A DNA stretch of 64,000 bases from Streptomyces sp. NBC_01471 (GTDB lineage Bacteria > Actinomycetota > Actinomycetes > Streptomycetales > Streptomycetaceae). Of the stretch, positions 26,683 to 37,192 are shown piece after piece. A program made the translations under genes and the position numbers. The DNA is taken from the NCBI RefSeq assembly GCF_041438865.1, contig NZ_CP109450.1, positions 3,520,501-3,584,500 of the forward strand. The letters are read 5' to 3'. The notes beneath the pieces were generated by a model that made no database searches, was not told the DNA's origin, and saw nothing but the letters and a program-made list of their open reading frames with translations. Every line of letters starts with the position of its first letter. Position 1 is the stretch's first letter.

Positions 26683-27558
26683 TCAGGCCATCGACAGGCC
26701 CGAGGCGTTGCGACGGCGGCGGATCATGTAGACGCCCGCGCCGACACCGCCGAGGAGCAGCACCGAACCGGCGGCCACGCCGCCGTTGGACGCGAGTCCA
26801 CCGCCACCGGTGTGCATGCCACCGTGCGGGTGGCGGTCACGGCCGCCGTCCTGGTCGTTGTTCCAGGCGCCGTCCTGGTCGCTGTTCCAGGAGCCGTCCT
26901 TCCAGGAGTCGCCCTCGTCCAGGCCGGAGGACGAGCCGCTGTCGTCACCCGTGGTCAGCGCCGTGGTCATGGCGAGAGCGCCACCGCCGGTGTGCACCCC
27001 GCCGTGCGGCCGGTGGTCACCGTGGCCGTGTCCGTGGTCACCCTGGCCGTGGTCATGATCGCCCTGGCCGTGGTCGTGGTCACCCTGCCCGTGGTCGTGA
27101 CCGCCCTGCCCGTGGTCGTGGTCACCCTGGCCGTGGCCGTCGTTCCCGTACGCGTCGCCGCTGTCGTCCCCGTACGCGTTGCCGCTGTCGTCCCCGTACG
27201 CGTTGCCGCCGTCGTCGCCCGTGGTCACCGTCGGAATCATGGCGAGAGCGCCACCACCGGTGTGCACCCCGCCGTGCGGCCGGTGGTCACCCTGCCCGTG
27301 TCCGTGGTCGCCCTGCCCGTGGTCGTGGTCACCGTGCCCGTGGCCGTGGTCGTGACCGCCCTGCCCGTGGTCGTGGCCGTGGTCGCCACGGCCGCCGCGG
27401 TCGCTGTCGCCGGAGTTGTCGTGGTGGTCACTGCTGGCGGCAGCGCCGCTGTCCGAGTTCGGCGCGCCGGAAGTCGTCAGGGCGTACGCGGCGGGAGCGG
27501 TGAAGGCGAGGGCGGCCGTCACGGCAGCTGACGCGAGCAGGGTGCGGGCAGTGCGCAT
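26683..27558 (-). CDS. His/Gly/Asp-rich repeat surface protein, probable sortase substrate
   Basis: This 291-residue precursor starts MRTARTLLASAAVTAA with a signal peptide to about residue 27. The body is made of HGHDHGQGD-type repeats (two blocks) alternating with two near-identical segments, DHRPHGGVHTGGGALAM, plus NAYGDDSG repeats. The C-terminus holds a hydrophobic segment (GGVAAGSVLLLGGVGAGVYM) and an RRRR tail, the layout of a cell-wall sorting signal, although a clean LPxTG is absent; HTGGG before the helix may serve. The histidine content suggests metal binding. ATG 27558 follows AAAGGA. The sortase gene is next. Confidence 0.8.
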   Translation of the reverse strand: MRTARTLLASAAVTAALAFTAPAAYALTTSGAPNSDSGAAASSDHHDNSGDSDRGGRGDHGHDHGQGGHDHGHGHGDHDHGQGDHGHGQGDHRPHGGVHTGGGALAMIPTVTTGDDGGNAYGDDSGNAYGDDSGDAYGNDGHGQGDHDHGQGGHDHGQGDHDHGQGDHDHGQGDHGHGHGDHRPHGGVHTGGGALAMTTALTTGDDSGSSSGLDEGDSWKDGSWNSDQDGAWNNDQDGGRDRHPHGGMHTGGGGLASNGGVAAGSVLLLGGVGAGVYMIRRRRNASGLSMA

Positions 27559-27784
27559 CGAGATGATTCCTTTCGCCACCCTGCGAAGGCTGACACTCCG
27601 TCGGCTCATCGATTCGCAGAAGCGACGCCCTCACCATCAGCAGGAATCTGACACCCCGCCACCGGAGACCGGGGCATCCGAGTGAAGCCATGGGCCCAAT
27701 GAGTTCAGGACCGGCCGATATTCACCCGATGGACGGCACGTCGTACCACCGCGGCGCCTCCGCGATGAGGTATGGCCCCGGGTC

Positions 27785-27814
27785 GACTGGACGGAGAGCG
27801 CTCTCCGTCCAGTC
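27785..27814. promoter_or_regulatory. 30-bp perfect palindrome: operator of the LacI regulator
   Basis: Positions 27785-27799 and 27800-27814 are exact reverse complements, with the core GGAGAGCGCTCTCC. The palindrome ends 16 bp before the LacI-family start codon, so binding would block the gene's own transcription. It is the longest of four related sites in the window. Confidence 0.85.
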
Positions 27815-27830
27815 CTACTACAGTGCGTCC

Positions 27831-28889
27831 ATGAGCAGAGAGCCCGAGGCGCCCGCCGCCATGCCCACCCTGGAAGACGTGGCGCGCGCGGCGGGAGTCT
27901 CCCGTGCGACCGTGTCGCGCGTCGTCAACGGCATCCGCAATGTCGACCCCGCGATCCAGCAGGCCGTACGCGACGCGGTGGCCGCGACCGGATACACGCC
28001 GAACCGGGCCGCGCGGGCGCTGGTGACCCGACGGGCCGAGACCATCGCGCTCGTCGTCTCCGGGGCCGGTGGCGCGTCGGAGGCCGAACAGAACGCCTTC
28101 GCCTCCGGGGTGTTCGCCGATCCGTTCTTCGGGCGGGTCGCCGCCGGCGTCGTCGGGTACCTCCGGCCGCGCTCCATGCATCCGGTGCTGATGTTCGCCG
28201 AGACCCCGGACGCCCGTGACCAGGTCGTCGGCTATCTGCGGCAGGGCAGCGCCGATGGCGCGCTGATCGTGTCCACCCATGCCGACGACCCGTTGCCCGG
28301 CATGATCGCGGCGGCCGGGCTGCCCGCCGTCCTCTTCGCGCGGCCCGCCGCGTCCGTGCCCATCAGCTACGTGGACCTCGCCCACCGGGACGGCGCGGAG
28401 CTGGCCGCCGCGCATCTGCTCGCCCGCGGCTGCCGCCGCCCCGTGACCATCGCGGGGCCGCAGGACGTCGCCGCGGGCGAACAGCGGCTGGCCGGTTTCC
28501 GGGAGGCGATGGCACGCCAGGGGCACCCGGACGTACCGGTGGCCGAGGGCGGCTTCACGCTGCACAGCGGGGTGGAGGCGATGGCCCGGCTGCTGGACGA
28601 ACACCCGCACCTGGACGCGGTGTTCGCGGCCAACGACCTGATGGCGCAGGGCGCCTGCCTGGTGCTGCGGGAACACGGCAGGCGGGTCCCCGAGGACGTG
28701 GCCGTGGTGGGTTTCGACGACAGCTCGGTGGCCGTGGCCTGCCGGCCGCCGCTGACGACGGTGCGGCAGCCGGTGGAGCGGATGGCGGCCGAGATGGCCC
28801 GGCTGCTCCAGGAGCGCATCGAGCACCCCGGCCGGCCCGTCACATCGGTCGTCTTCGAACCGGAGCTGGTGGTGCGGGAGTCGGCGTGA
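27831..28889 (+). CDS. LacI-family transcriptional regulator (predicted beta-glucan regulon repressor)
   Basis: This 352-residue regulator has the LacI helix-turn-helix at about residues 14-35 (LEDVARAAGVSRATVSRVVN), the hinge helix (PNRAARALVTRR) and a periplasmic-binding-protein-like ligand domain with VFAANDLMAQGA and VVGFDDSSVA. Members repress sugar-utilisation genes and release DNA on binding an oligosaccharide. The 30-bp palindrome in front suggests autorepression; the same core lies before the GH16, GH55 and DUF1996 genes. The inducer is probably a beta-1,3-glucan oligosaccharide, inferred from the target genes. Confidence 0.92.
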   Translation: MSREPEAPAAMPTLEDVARAAGVSRATVSRVVNGIRNVDPAIQQAVRDAVAATGYTPNRAARALVTRRAETIALVVSGAGGASEAEQNAFASGVFADPFFGRVAAGVVGYLRPRSMHPVLMFAETPDARDQVVGYLRQGSADGALIVSTHADDPLPGMIAAAGLPAVLFARPAASVPISYVDLAHRDGAELAAAHLLARGCRRPVTIAGPQDVAAGEQRLAGFREAMARQGHPDVPVAEGGFTLHSGVEAMARLLDEHPHLDAVFAANDLMAQGACLVLREHGRRVPEDVAVVGFDDSSVAVACRPPLTTVRQPVERMAAEMARLLQERIEHPGRPVTSVVFEPELVVRESA

Positions 28890-28913
28890 ACCGGCAGCCG
28901 CACGACACCGCAA

Positions 28914-28949
28914 CACCGGCCCTCCGGGGTCAGGCCCGGAGAGCCGGTG
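28914..28949. terminator. Bidirectional terminator between LacI and DoxX genes
   Basis: Arms CACCGGC-c-CTCCGGG (28914-28928) and CCCGGAG-a-GCCGGTG (28935-28949) form a 15-bp stem with one mismatch between convergent genes. Confidence 0.65.
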
Positions 28950-28973
28950 TCGTCGCGCGGCGGTCCCGTCCCC

Positions 28974-29483
28974 TCAGACGGGTACCGCCAGGTGCCGCTG
29001 CCGGTCACCCCCGGCCCGCGCGGCCGCACGGGCCGCGCGGCGATCGGTGATCAGCCGGTCGACGGCCAGCGCGCCGGGACCCGAGAAGACGATCAGCAGC
29101 AGGGCCCAGCAGAAGAACACAGCGGCCTCGCCGCCGTTCTCGATCGGCAGCAGCCCCCGGTGCTGGTGGATGTCGAAGTAGGCGAACGCCATGGAACCCG
29201 ACCCCAGCAGCGCGGCCGTCCGGGTACCGAGACCGAGCAGCACCAGTGCGCCCACGGCGAGTTGGATGACAGCGGCGTACCAGCCCGGCCAGGTGCCCGC
29301 CGGTATGGAGCGACCGCCGAGGAGACCGAAGAGCGAAGCGACTCCGTGGCAGGTGAAGAGCAACCCGACGACGCTACGGAACAGGCTGAGCGTGTACGGC
29401 TGAGCCCGGCCGATGCGTGCCGCCATACCGATGCGGGTGTCCGTGCCGGTGCGGGTGCCCGTGCTGAGGCGTGTGTCCGTCAT
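28974..29483 (-). CDS. DoxX-family membrane protein
   Basis: This 169-residue protein has four hydrophobic helices in the DoxX/SURF4-like pattern (SLFRSVVGLLFTCHGVASLFG, AAVIQLAVGALVLLGLG, then TRTAALLGSGSMAFAYF). It starts 16 bp after the glycosidase gene and is the last gene of the GH operon. DoxX proteins are linked to redox or thiol stress in actinobacteria; why one should sit in a glucanase operon is not clear, and read-through alone may explain it. The GAGAGGAG site lies rather far (about 13 bases) from ATG 29483. Confidence 0.8.
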   Translation of the reverse strand: MTDTRLSTGTRTGTDTRIGMAARIGRAQPYTLSLFRSVVGLLFTCHGVASLFGLLGGRSIPAGTWPGWYAAVIQLAVGALVLLGLGTRTAALLGSGSMAFAYFDIHQHRGLLPIENGGEAAVFFCWALLLIVFSGPGALAVDRLITDRRAARAAARAGGDRQRHLAVPV

Positions 29484-29499
29484 GAGGGCTGTGCTCCTC

Positions 29500-31257
29500 T
29501 CAGCTGTAGACGCCGAACTCGTAGAGCGAGTAGCCGTATCCGGAGCCGCGCGCCGTCCCCAGCATCCGGACGTACCGGCCCGTGCCGTTCACATCGAGGT
29601 CGTCGATGTCGCCGTTGCCGTCGGTCACGGACTTGACGGTCGTCCAGTTGGTGCCGTCGTCGGAGGTCTGGATGTCGTACGCCTTCGCGTACGCCGGGTC
29701 CCAGGCCAGCTGGACGTGCTTGAACGTGGTGGAGGCGCCCAGGTCGACCTGGAGCCACTGCGGGTCGCTCCAGTCGCTCGCCCAGCGCGTGTCGAACTTG
29801 CCGTCCACCGCGCTCGCCGCGGCGCACGGGCAGCCGCCCGTCGGGTCGGTCTGGAAGGACGAGGCGGTGGCCGCCTTGCCCTGGGACACGTTCGTCCCGT
29901 CGACCTTCGGGGGAATCACCTTCAGCGACTTCGTCTCGATGCCGACGTTGCCGTGGCCGTCGGTGGACTTCACATAGACCTTGTAGACGCCCACCTTGTC
30001 GGGGGCCTTCGCGGAGAACGTGCCGTCGCCGTTGTCCGTCGTGCCGGCCGCGACCAGGGCCTTGTTCTGGTCGATGTAGTTGCTGCTGAAGAACAGCTGG
30101 GAGGTGGTCCGGTCGCCGTCCGGGTCGGTGACCCTGGCACCCACCGTGACCTGGCCGCCGGCCGGGACGCCGGTGGTGGCGTTCTCGACGGACATGTCCG
30201 AGATGACCGGCGGGGTGTTGTCGCCCGATGTGTTGCCCCCGTACGCCTTCTTCACCGCGTAGTACGACAGCCGCTTCTGGCCGTCCGGCACCAGGTTGAA
30301 CCAGACGCCGCCGAAGTCGTCCTCGGTGCCGTAGTGGAACATCGTGGCCCCGAGCGCGACGCCCTTGTGGCCGGTGACGCACCCCCACGCCTTGGTGTAC
30401 CCGTCGGCCTTCTGCACGTCGGTCGGCTCGTCGGGGACGCCGTTCGCGTCGTCCGGCACCTCCCACTCGCCCGCCGGTCCGGTCTCGGTGACGATGTACG
30501 GCTTGTCGTAACCGCCCTGCTCCCAGTCCGACTTGACGTTGCAGACCGCGTTGTAGGCGTTGACCGCGTACAGGTCCAGGTCGGGTGCGTTCCGCTTGTA
30601 GTACGGCCAGGCGCCGGTCCACGCGTCCGTGGAGGTGACCGGGTGGTTCGGGTCCACCTGGTGGATCTTCTTGGCGATGTCGTTCACGAAGGAGGTGTAC
30701 GCGTTGCGCTGCGCCTCCAGCTCGTCGCCGCTGTAGCAGTTCTGGAGACCCAGCGTCGATTCGTTGCCGACGTTCCACATCAGCACACCGGGGTTGTCCT
30801 TGTAGGTGTCGACCCACTTGGGGAACTCGGCGAGCATGTCGTTCTTGTACGTGGTGTCGGTGAGGTAGTTGACGCAGCCGCCGCTGCCCGGGCCGCCGCC
30901 CGGCTGGAGCCAGAAACCGGCGATCACCTTGACGCCGTTGGCCGCCGCCGCGTCGAACAGCGGCTTGCTCGTCGCGTCCGTACCCCAGGTGCGGATCGTG
31001 TTGACGCCCATCGACGCCACGTCCGGCATGTCCTTGGCCGCGTCGTCGACCGACGGGCCCCAGGTCAGTCCCTTGACGGTGTACGGCGAACCGTCCACGG
31101 TCAGCGCCCAGTCGCCCTGTGAACCAGTCACCTTGACGACACTGCCGGCCGCGTGGGCCGCCGGTGCCTGGACGGCGAGCAGTGCCCCTGCGAGCAGCGC
31201 CGTCGCGGCGAACGGCGCCACGGCGCGTTTCGCCGTACGGGTGGGGGGATGGTGCAT
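29500..31257 (-). CDS. Secreted TIM-barrel glycoside hydrolase with bacterial Ig-like and F5/8-C (CBM32-like) domains
   Basis: This 585-residue precursor has a signal peptide ending AHA|AGS near residue 37. A GH-A clan barrel (about 45-350) follows, with acid/base candidate Glu in MWNVGNES and nucleophile candidate Glu in IVTETGPAGEW. An Ig-like domain (about 355-440) and a C-terminal discoidin/F5-8-type domain (ATASSFQTD... to end) complete it. It looks closest to GH2/GH5/GH72-like enzymes; GH72-type members act on beta-1,3-glucan, which would suit the operon. ATG 31257 follows AAGGAG. It lies 62 bp after the GH55 gene in the same operon. Confidence 0.82.
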   Translation of the reverse strand: MHHPPTRTAKRAVAPFAATALLAGALLAVQAPAAHAAGSVVKVTGSQGDWALTVDGSPYTVKGLTWGPSVDDAAKDMPDVASMGVNTIRTWGTDATSKPLFDAAAANGVKVIAGFWLQPGGGPGSGGCVNYLTDTTYKNDMLAEFPKWVDTYKDNPGVLMWNVGNESTLGLQNCYSGDELEAQRNAYTSFVNDIAKKIHQVDPNHPVTSTDAWTGAWPYYKRNAPDLDLYAVNAYNAVCNVKSDWEQGGYDKPYIVTETGPAGEWEVPDDANGVPDEPTDVQKADGYTKAWGCVTGHKGVALGATMFHYGTEDDFGGVWFNLVPDGQKRLSYYAVKKAYGGNTSGDNTPPVISDMSVENATTGVPAGGQVTVGARVTDPDGDRTTSQLFFSSNYIDQNKALVAAGTTDNGDGTFSAKAPDKVGVYKVYVKSTDGHGNVGIETKSLKVIPPKVDGTNVSQGKAATASSFQTDPTGGCPCAAASAVDGKFDTRWASDWSDPQWLQVDLGASTTFKHVQLAWDPAYAKAYDIQTSDDGTNWTTVKSVTDGNGDIDDLDVNGTGRYVRMLGTARGSGYGYSLYEFGVYS

Positions 31258-31319
31258 GTCGCTCTCCTTCTGTCTCCTGCGGATGCGTGCGTGTCCCGCG
31301 CGGGTGGGCCGCGCGCCGG

Positions 31320-33167
<1,848 letters not shown>

Positions 33168-33259
33168 GGGTCACCTGCGTATGTGGGGCGGAGAGGCGGA
33201 AGGCGGGAGGGTCCGGCGCGCATCCGGGAGAGCGGCGGGGAGTGCACCCGAAGGTGACT

Positions 33260-33275
33260 GGGAGAGCGCTCTCCC
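33260..33275. promoter_or_regulatory. LacI-type operator upstream of GH55
   Basis: GGGAGAGCGCTCTCCC, a perfect 16-bp palindrome, lies between the GH55 start (33167) and the end of the DUF1996 gene. It shares the core of the LacI autoregulatory site. Confidence 0.8.
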
Positions 33276-33384
33276 GAATGAGCCGAAGCGACGGCCGACA
33301 AGGCGGGCCGTAAGAGAGAGGGGAGAGGAGTCGGGGACGTCCGGACGAGACGACGGGAGGACGGGAGGCCGGGGGGCCGGGGCC

Positions 33385-34515
33385 CTACGGCAGTTCGTAG
33401 TCGTCGTTGAGTGCGGCACCCGCGGACGGGTTGGTCTCGTCATAGCCGCGCGCGTCGCACTGGAGACCACCGTTGACGCAGTGCGTGACCAGGGCCTGGA
33501 GCGTCGCCGCGTCCCACCCGTTGAAGAAGTCGTAGTGGAACGAGTGCCCGGTCCCGCTGGCCAGCCGCACCTTCGACATGTCGCCGTTGACGGGCCACGC
33601 CATCTTGAACTCGATCATCGGCAGAGCCACCGGATGGTCGGCGGGGCAGGTGTTCTGGTTGTTGCCGGACGCCACCGGGTACGCCATGTGGCTCTGGTGG
33701 TCCGGGGTGTCGAGATGGATGCCGTCCCAGCAACTGGGCGCCTGAAGACGGATGTTGAGCTGCGTGTCCTCGGTGGCCGGGCACGAGATCGGGAAGTCGA
33801 AGTTGTGGTACTGCGTACCGCACTCCCAGCCCTCGACCGTGCCCTTCAGGTTCTTGAAGTCGTCGAGGCTCTGCATCGGGTTGCCCACGACGAAGCGGAG
33901 CCCCTTGGGGAACGGGCGGACGCTGGTGTAGTCGGTGACCCCCGACTTGTAGTAGATGGTCTGCGGGCCGATGGGGAGGATCTTCTGGTCCCCGTTGTAC
34001 AGACTGGGCATCCAGTAGGCCGACTTGTCGCCGGGCGCCAGGCAGGTGGTGCCGCCCTGGTCGAGCGAGGCGGTGGTGGTGTTGGCGTCGGTGCCGGTGT
34101 TGCCCATGAAGGTGTGGTCGTGGGACTTCCCCGGCTGCCCGGGGAAGACGATCGGGTCGTCGGGCGCCGTGTGGTTCGGGGCGCACTTGGCCTGGAATTC
34201 GTGGAAGTACCGGTGCGGCGGGTCGTACGTCGACGGGGTGACCCCGGTCACCGGCGGGTCGGCCATGATGTAGCCGTCGCCGTCCGGATCGTCGCCGGAC
34301 GCCTTGGTGGACACCCCCATCCCGGGCATGCCGGCCATGCCGGTGGCGGCCGCGTGGTGTGCGGCGGTGGTGTGCGCTGCGGTGCCGTGCGCGGTTGCGG
34401 CCGGTGCGTCCGCCGATGCGCCGGTCGTCATCACGACACCGCCGATACCGGCCGTGGTGAGGGCCAGAGCGGTGGACAGCAGCAGTCCTGTGAGGGTTCT
34501 CGACCTCCGTGGCAT
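33385..34515 (-). CDS. Secreted DUF1996-family protein
   Basis: This 376-residue precursor has a signal peptide (TLTGLLLSTALALTTAGIGG) and an Ala/His/Thr-rich linker (about 35-70). A DUF1996 domain follows with its typical SHDHTFMGN, PIGPQTIYYKSG and GTGHSFHYDFFNGW motifs. The family is found in fungi and actinobacteria and has no firmly established activity; several conserved His and Asp residues could be catalytic. It has its own copy of the LacI-type operator 60 bp upstream, placing it in the glucanase regulon. ATG 34515 follows GAGGAGG. Confidence 0.85.
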   Translation of the reverse strand: MPRRSRTLTGLLLSTALALTTAGIGGVVMTTGASADAPAATAHGTAAHTTAAHHAAATGMAGMPGMGVSTKASGDDPDGDGYIMADPPVTGVTPSTYDPPHRYFHEFQAKCAPNHTAPDDPIVFPGQPGKSHDHTFMGNTGTDANTTTASLDQGGTTCLAPGDKSAYWMPSLYNGDQKILPIGPQTIYYKSGVTDYTSVRPFPKGLRFVVGNPMQSLDDFKNLKGTVEGWECGTQYHNFDFPISCPATEDTQLNIRLQAPSCWDGIHLDTPDHQSHMAYPVASGNNQNTCPADHPVALPMIEFKMAWPVNGDMSKVRLASGTGHSFHYDFFNGWDAATLQALVTHCVNGGLQCDARGYDETNPSAGAALNDDYELP

Positions 34516-34574
34516 GGAGACCTCCTCCTGCGTCAGTGCGGGAATACGAGGGCGGGAAAACCGATCCGGGAGAG

Positions 34575-34592
34575 TGGGAGAGCGCTCTCCCA
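34575..34592. promoter_or_regulatory. LacI-type operator upstream of the DUF1996 gene
   Basis: TGGGAGAGCGCTCTCCCA is a perfect 18-bp palindrome 60 bp before the DUF1996 start. The rest of the 442-bp gap (34516-34957) shows no gene; a run of seven T at about 34789-34795 is the only other notable feature. Confidence 0.8.
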
Positions 34593-34957
34593 ATTCGGAG
34601 TGTTCCGCTCCTGACAAGACCGTGTCAATAGCTCGTTAACGGCCGGAGTCGCGGCCCGGCGGCCCGAACTGCCCTGGTGGCGATGGGGCGTTCAGCGGGT
34701 GAAGGCAGCGCGTTCGACGTCAGGGGCCGGTTGGGGCCGCCCGCTGAACGCAGCGGTCGAGGCGGCCCGGTCCGGCCGGAGCCCAGCATTTTTTTGCCCT
34801 GCTACGGGAACGGCCGGCTGGGCACGGCCCGGGCAGGGCCCAAGGGCGGCAGCACCTCTCCCGGCGCCCACCGCCACGCAGCACGCAGCATTCAACGCTC
34901 AGCGCTCAGCGCGCACCTCGGCGCATACGCAGTCGCACTCGCGCCGGCACCCGCCGG

Positions 34958-35614
34958 TCAGACCGAGGGGAGCCTCAGCGGAGCCCCGAGCTCCTCGGCC
35001 ATGACCCGGCCGGCCTCCTCGGCCAGCACTTCCTCGCCCAGGTCCTGGTCCGTGTCCAGGCCGTCGAGAGCCGGGAGCGGCTGGTCGAGACGGACGTGGG
35101 CGACCAGGGACTGGAGCGCGCGGAGCGCGGCCGACGCGGTGGAGCCCCAGTTGGAGAAGTACGAGAACTGCCACCACCACATCGCCTCGGTGGTCCGGCC
35201 CGCGCGGTAGTGGGCCATGCCGTGGCGGAGGTCCGTGACGATGTCCGCGAGGTCGTCGCTGATACGGCAGGCGACGGGAGCCTTGCGCGGCTCGTACGGG
35301 TCGAACACCTCGGAGTACACGTCGATCGGCTCCAGGAGCCGCGCGAAGCGCTCCCGCAGGTCGTCGACATCGGGCTCCGGGCCGAGGTCCGGCTCGTACC
35401 GGTCGGCCGGGAGGATGTCCTCGTGGGCGCCGAGACGGCCGCCTGCGAGGAGGAGCTGGGAGAGCTCCAGCAGCAGGAAGGGCACCGCACTGTCGGGCTC
35501 GTCGCCCTTGGCCACCTCGGTGACGGCGACGATGAAGGACTCGACCTGGTCGGCGATCTGGACGTCGAAGTCGTTCGGGTCTTCCGTGACCTTGTTGAGC
35601 GTTGCGTCAGACAT
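34958..35614 (-). CDS. DUF5063-family protein
   Basis: This 218-residue acidic, mainly helical, soluble protein has the motif [20 protein letters not shown] near residue 145. It matches the DUF5063 proteins usually encoded after recR in Streptomyces. Its ATG lies inside the end of recR (8-bp overlap), so it is translated together with it. No catalytic residues are recognisable. The conserved link to recR hints at a role tied to DNA repair or to the ybaB-recR operon, but no function is known to me. Confidence 0.85.
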   Translation of the reverse strand: MSDATLNKVTEDPNDFDVQIADQVESFIVAVTEVAKGDEPDSAVPFLLLELSQLLLAGGRLGAHEDILPADRYEPDLGPEPDVDDLRERFARLLEPIDVYSEVFDPYEPRKAPVACRISDDLADIVTDLRHGMAHYRAGRTTEAMWWWQFSYFSNWGSTASAALRALQSLVAHVRLDQPLPALDGLDTDQDLGEEVLAEEAGRVMAEELGAPLRLPSV

Positions 35615-36206
35615 CGAGTAGTCGTCTCCCCTCAAAGGCACGACCGAGCGTGACCTCGTCCGCGTATTCCAGGTCTCCACCAACAGGAAGACCACTCGCC
35701 AGGCGTGTGACCTTCAAACCCATGGGTTTGATCATGCGGGCGAGGTACGTCGCCGTGGCCTCGCCCTCCAGGTTCGGGTCGGTCGCCAGGATCAGTTCCG
35801 TGACGGCTCCGTCCGCGAGCCTGGCCAGCAGTTCCCGGATCCGCAGGTCGTCGGGGCCGACGCCCTCGATGGGGCTGATGGCGCCGCCGAGTACGTGGTA
35901 GCGACCCCGGAACTCACGGGTCCGCTCCACCGCCACGACGTCCTTCGGCTCCTCGACGACACAGATGACCGTCTGGTCGCGCCGGGTGTCCCGACAGATC
36001 CCGCACAGCTCGGCCTGCGCGACGTTGCCGCACACCGCGCAGAACCGGACCTTGTCCTTCACTTCGAGCAGCGAGTGCGCGAGGCGGCGCACGTCGGTGG
36101 GCTCGGCCTGGAGGATGTGGAAGGCGATCCGCTGCGCGCTCTTGGGACCGACGCCGGGCAGCCTGCCCAACTCGTCGATGAGGTCCTGGACCACGCCTTC
36201 GTACAA
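35607..36206 (-). CDS. recR: Recombination mediator RecR
   Basis: This 199-residue protein has a helix-hairpin-helix ([17 protein letters not shown]), a C4 zinc finger (Cys56, Cys59, Cys68, Cys71) and a Toprim domain ([12 protein letters not shown] ... [12 protein letters not shown]). RecR acts with RecF/RecO to load RecA on gapped DNA. The start is an unusual TTG (36206) after AGAGG; the downstream sequence [14 protein letters not shown] matches the usual RecR N-terminus. It follows ybaB and overlaps the DUF5063 gene. Confidence 0.95.
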   Translation of the reverse strand: MYEGVVQDLIDELGRLPGVGPKSAQRIAFHILQAEPTDVRRLAHSLLEVKDKVRFCAVCGNVAQAELCGICRDTRRDQTVICVVEEPKDVVAVERTREFRGRYHVLGGAISPIEGVGPDDLRIRELLARLADGAVTELILATDPNLEGEATATYLARMIKPMGLKVTRLASGLPVGGDLEYADEVTLGRAFEGRRLLDV

Positions 36207-36320
36207 CGGAGCGCCTCTTTCGTTCTGCTGTGGAACACACGGTAATTGGTGCGAGGTTTCCTTAGAACCTCGGGAGCGTGAAGACCTTCGGAAGCTCTCG
36301 CCTCACGCGCCCCACACGCC

Positions 36321-36656
36321 TCAGATCCCGAGACCCGGCATACCGCCGAGCCCCTGGGCGAGCGGGCCGAGCTTCTGCTGCTGGAGCGCCGAAGCGTTCT
36401 CGTTCGCGGCGTGGACCGCGGCGACGATCAGGTCCGCGAGGGTCTCCGTGTCCTCGGGATCGACGGCCTTGGGGTCGATCACCAGGCCGCGCAGCTCACC
36501 GGAGCCGGTGACGGTGGCCTTGACCAGACCACCGCCGGCCTGGCCGTCGACCTCGGTCCGTGCCAGTTCCTCCTGAGCCTGCGCGAGATCCTGCTGCATC
36601 TTCTGGGCCTGCTGAAGCAGCTGCTGCATATTGGGCTGGCCACCACCGGGAATCAC
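36321..36656 (-). CDS. YbaB/EbfC nucleoid-associated protein
   Basis: This 111-residue protein starts at GTG 36656 with GGAG about seven bases upstream. The Met/Gln-rich N-terminal helix ([20 protein letters not shown]) and the central strand motif [20 protein letters not shown] are typical of YbaB/EbfC dimers that bind and shape DNA. It precedes recR by about 115 bp in the conserved ybaB-recR order. No dnaX is found upstream, unlike many bacteria. The Gly/Leu-rich C-terminus ([13 protein letters not shown]) is usual in Streptomyces. Confidence 0.92.
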   Translation of the reverse strand: MIPGGGQPNMQQLLQQAQKMQQDLAQAQEELARTEVDGQAGGGLVKATVTGSGELRGLVIDPKAVDPEDTETLADLIVAAVHAANENASALQQQKLGPLAQGLGGMPGLGI

Positions 36657-37192
36657 GGGTCACTCCGAGGCTGTTCGACGACATTCCGACTGCGCCAGGA
36701 CTGTGTTCCTGCCGCATTTCCACTGCGTACCGACTGCGTACTCACTGGGTTCCTGCTGGGTACTTACTGCGTTCCTGCTGCTCACCGCCGCGTTTATGCA
36801 GCGTTCCGGCGGGGGTGCTCAGGACCTTTTCGGGGGCCCTTTGCCGGTAAAACGAGCCTACGTGGTCCCCGGGCGCCTCGCCCTCCACCGTGAGGACCAA
36901 CTCTTTCGGGTGAGAGTACGGCGGCTCCCATACCTGATCACAGCCCGCTTACAGCCGTAAACCCTTGCATAACGGCGTCATCGCCCACCATTCGGCGGTA
37001 TGAAGGGCACTCGCATCAGCAGCGTTCAGCCCGGCCGGTGTCCCGTACGGCCCATGCCCGTACGGCCGCTTGTCCGGTACGGCCTGCGCTCAGCACACAC
37101 AGCCGGCTCGGCACACACGGCCGGCGTTCAGCACGGTCCGGCGCGGCCCGGTAGGCGCGCGCGCACCGTACGTGACGGAGGGGAGAAACCTG
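36657..37192. other. Divergent intergenic region with degenerate short repeats
   Basis: These 536 bp between ybaB and the SLATT gene contain no supported gene. At 36690-36785 there are several imperfect copies of a roughly 13-base unit of the form CTGCGTACTNACTG / GTTCCTGCTG. The remainder (36880-36965) is less GC-rich and probably holds the two divergent promoters. Confidence 0.5.

Noticed and set aside
27000..27400. Dense repeats that could be taken for a CRISPR array
   Set aside because: They are coding repeats (HGQGDHDHG type) in the His-rich surface protein, without unique spacers of constant length.
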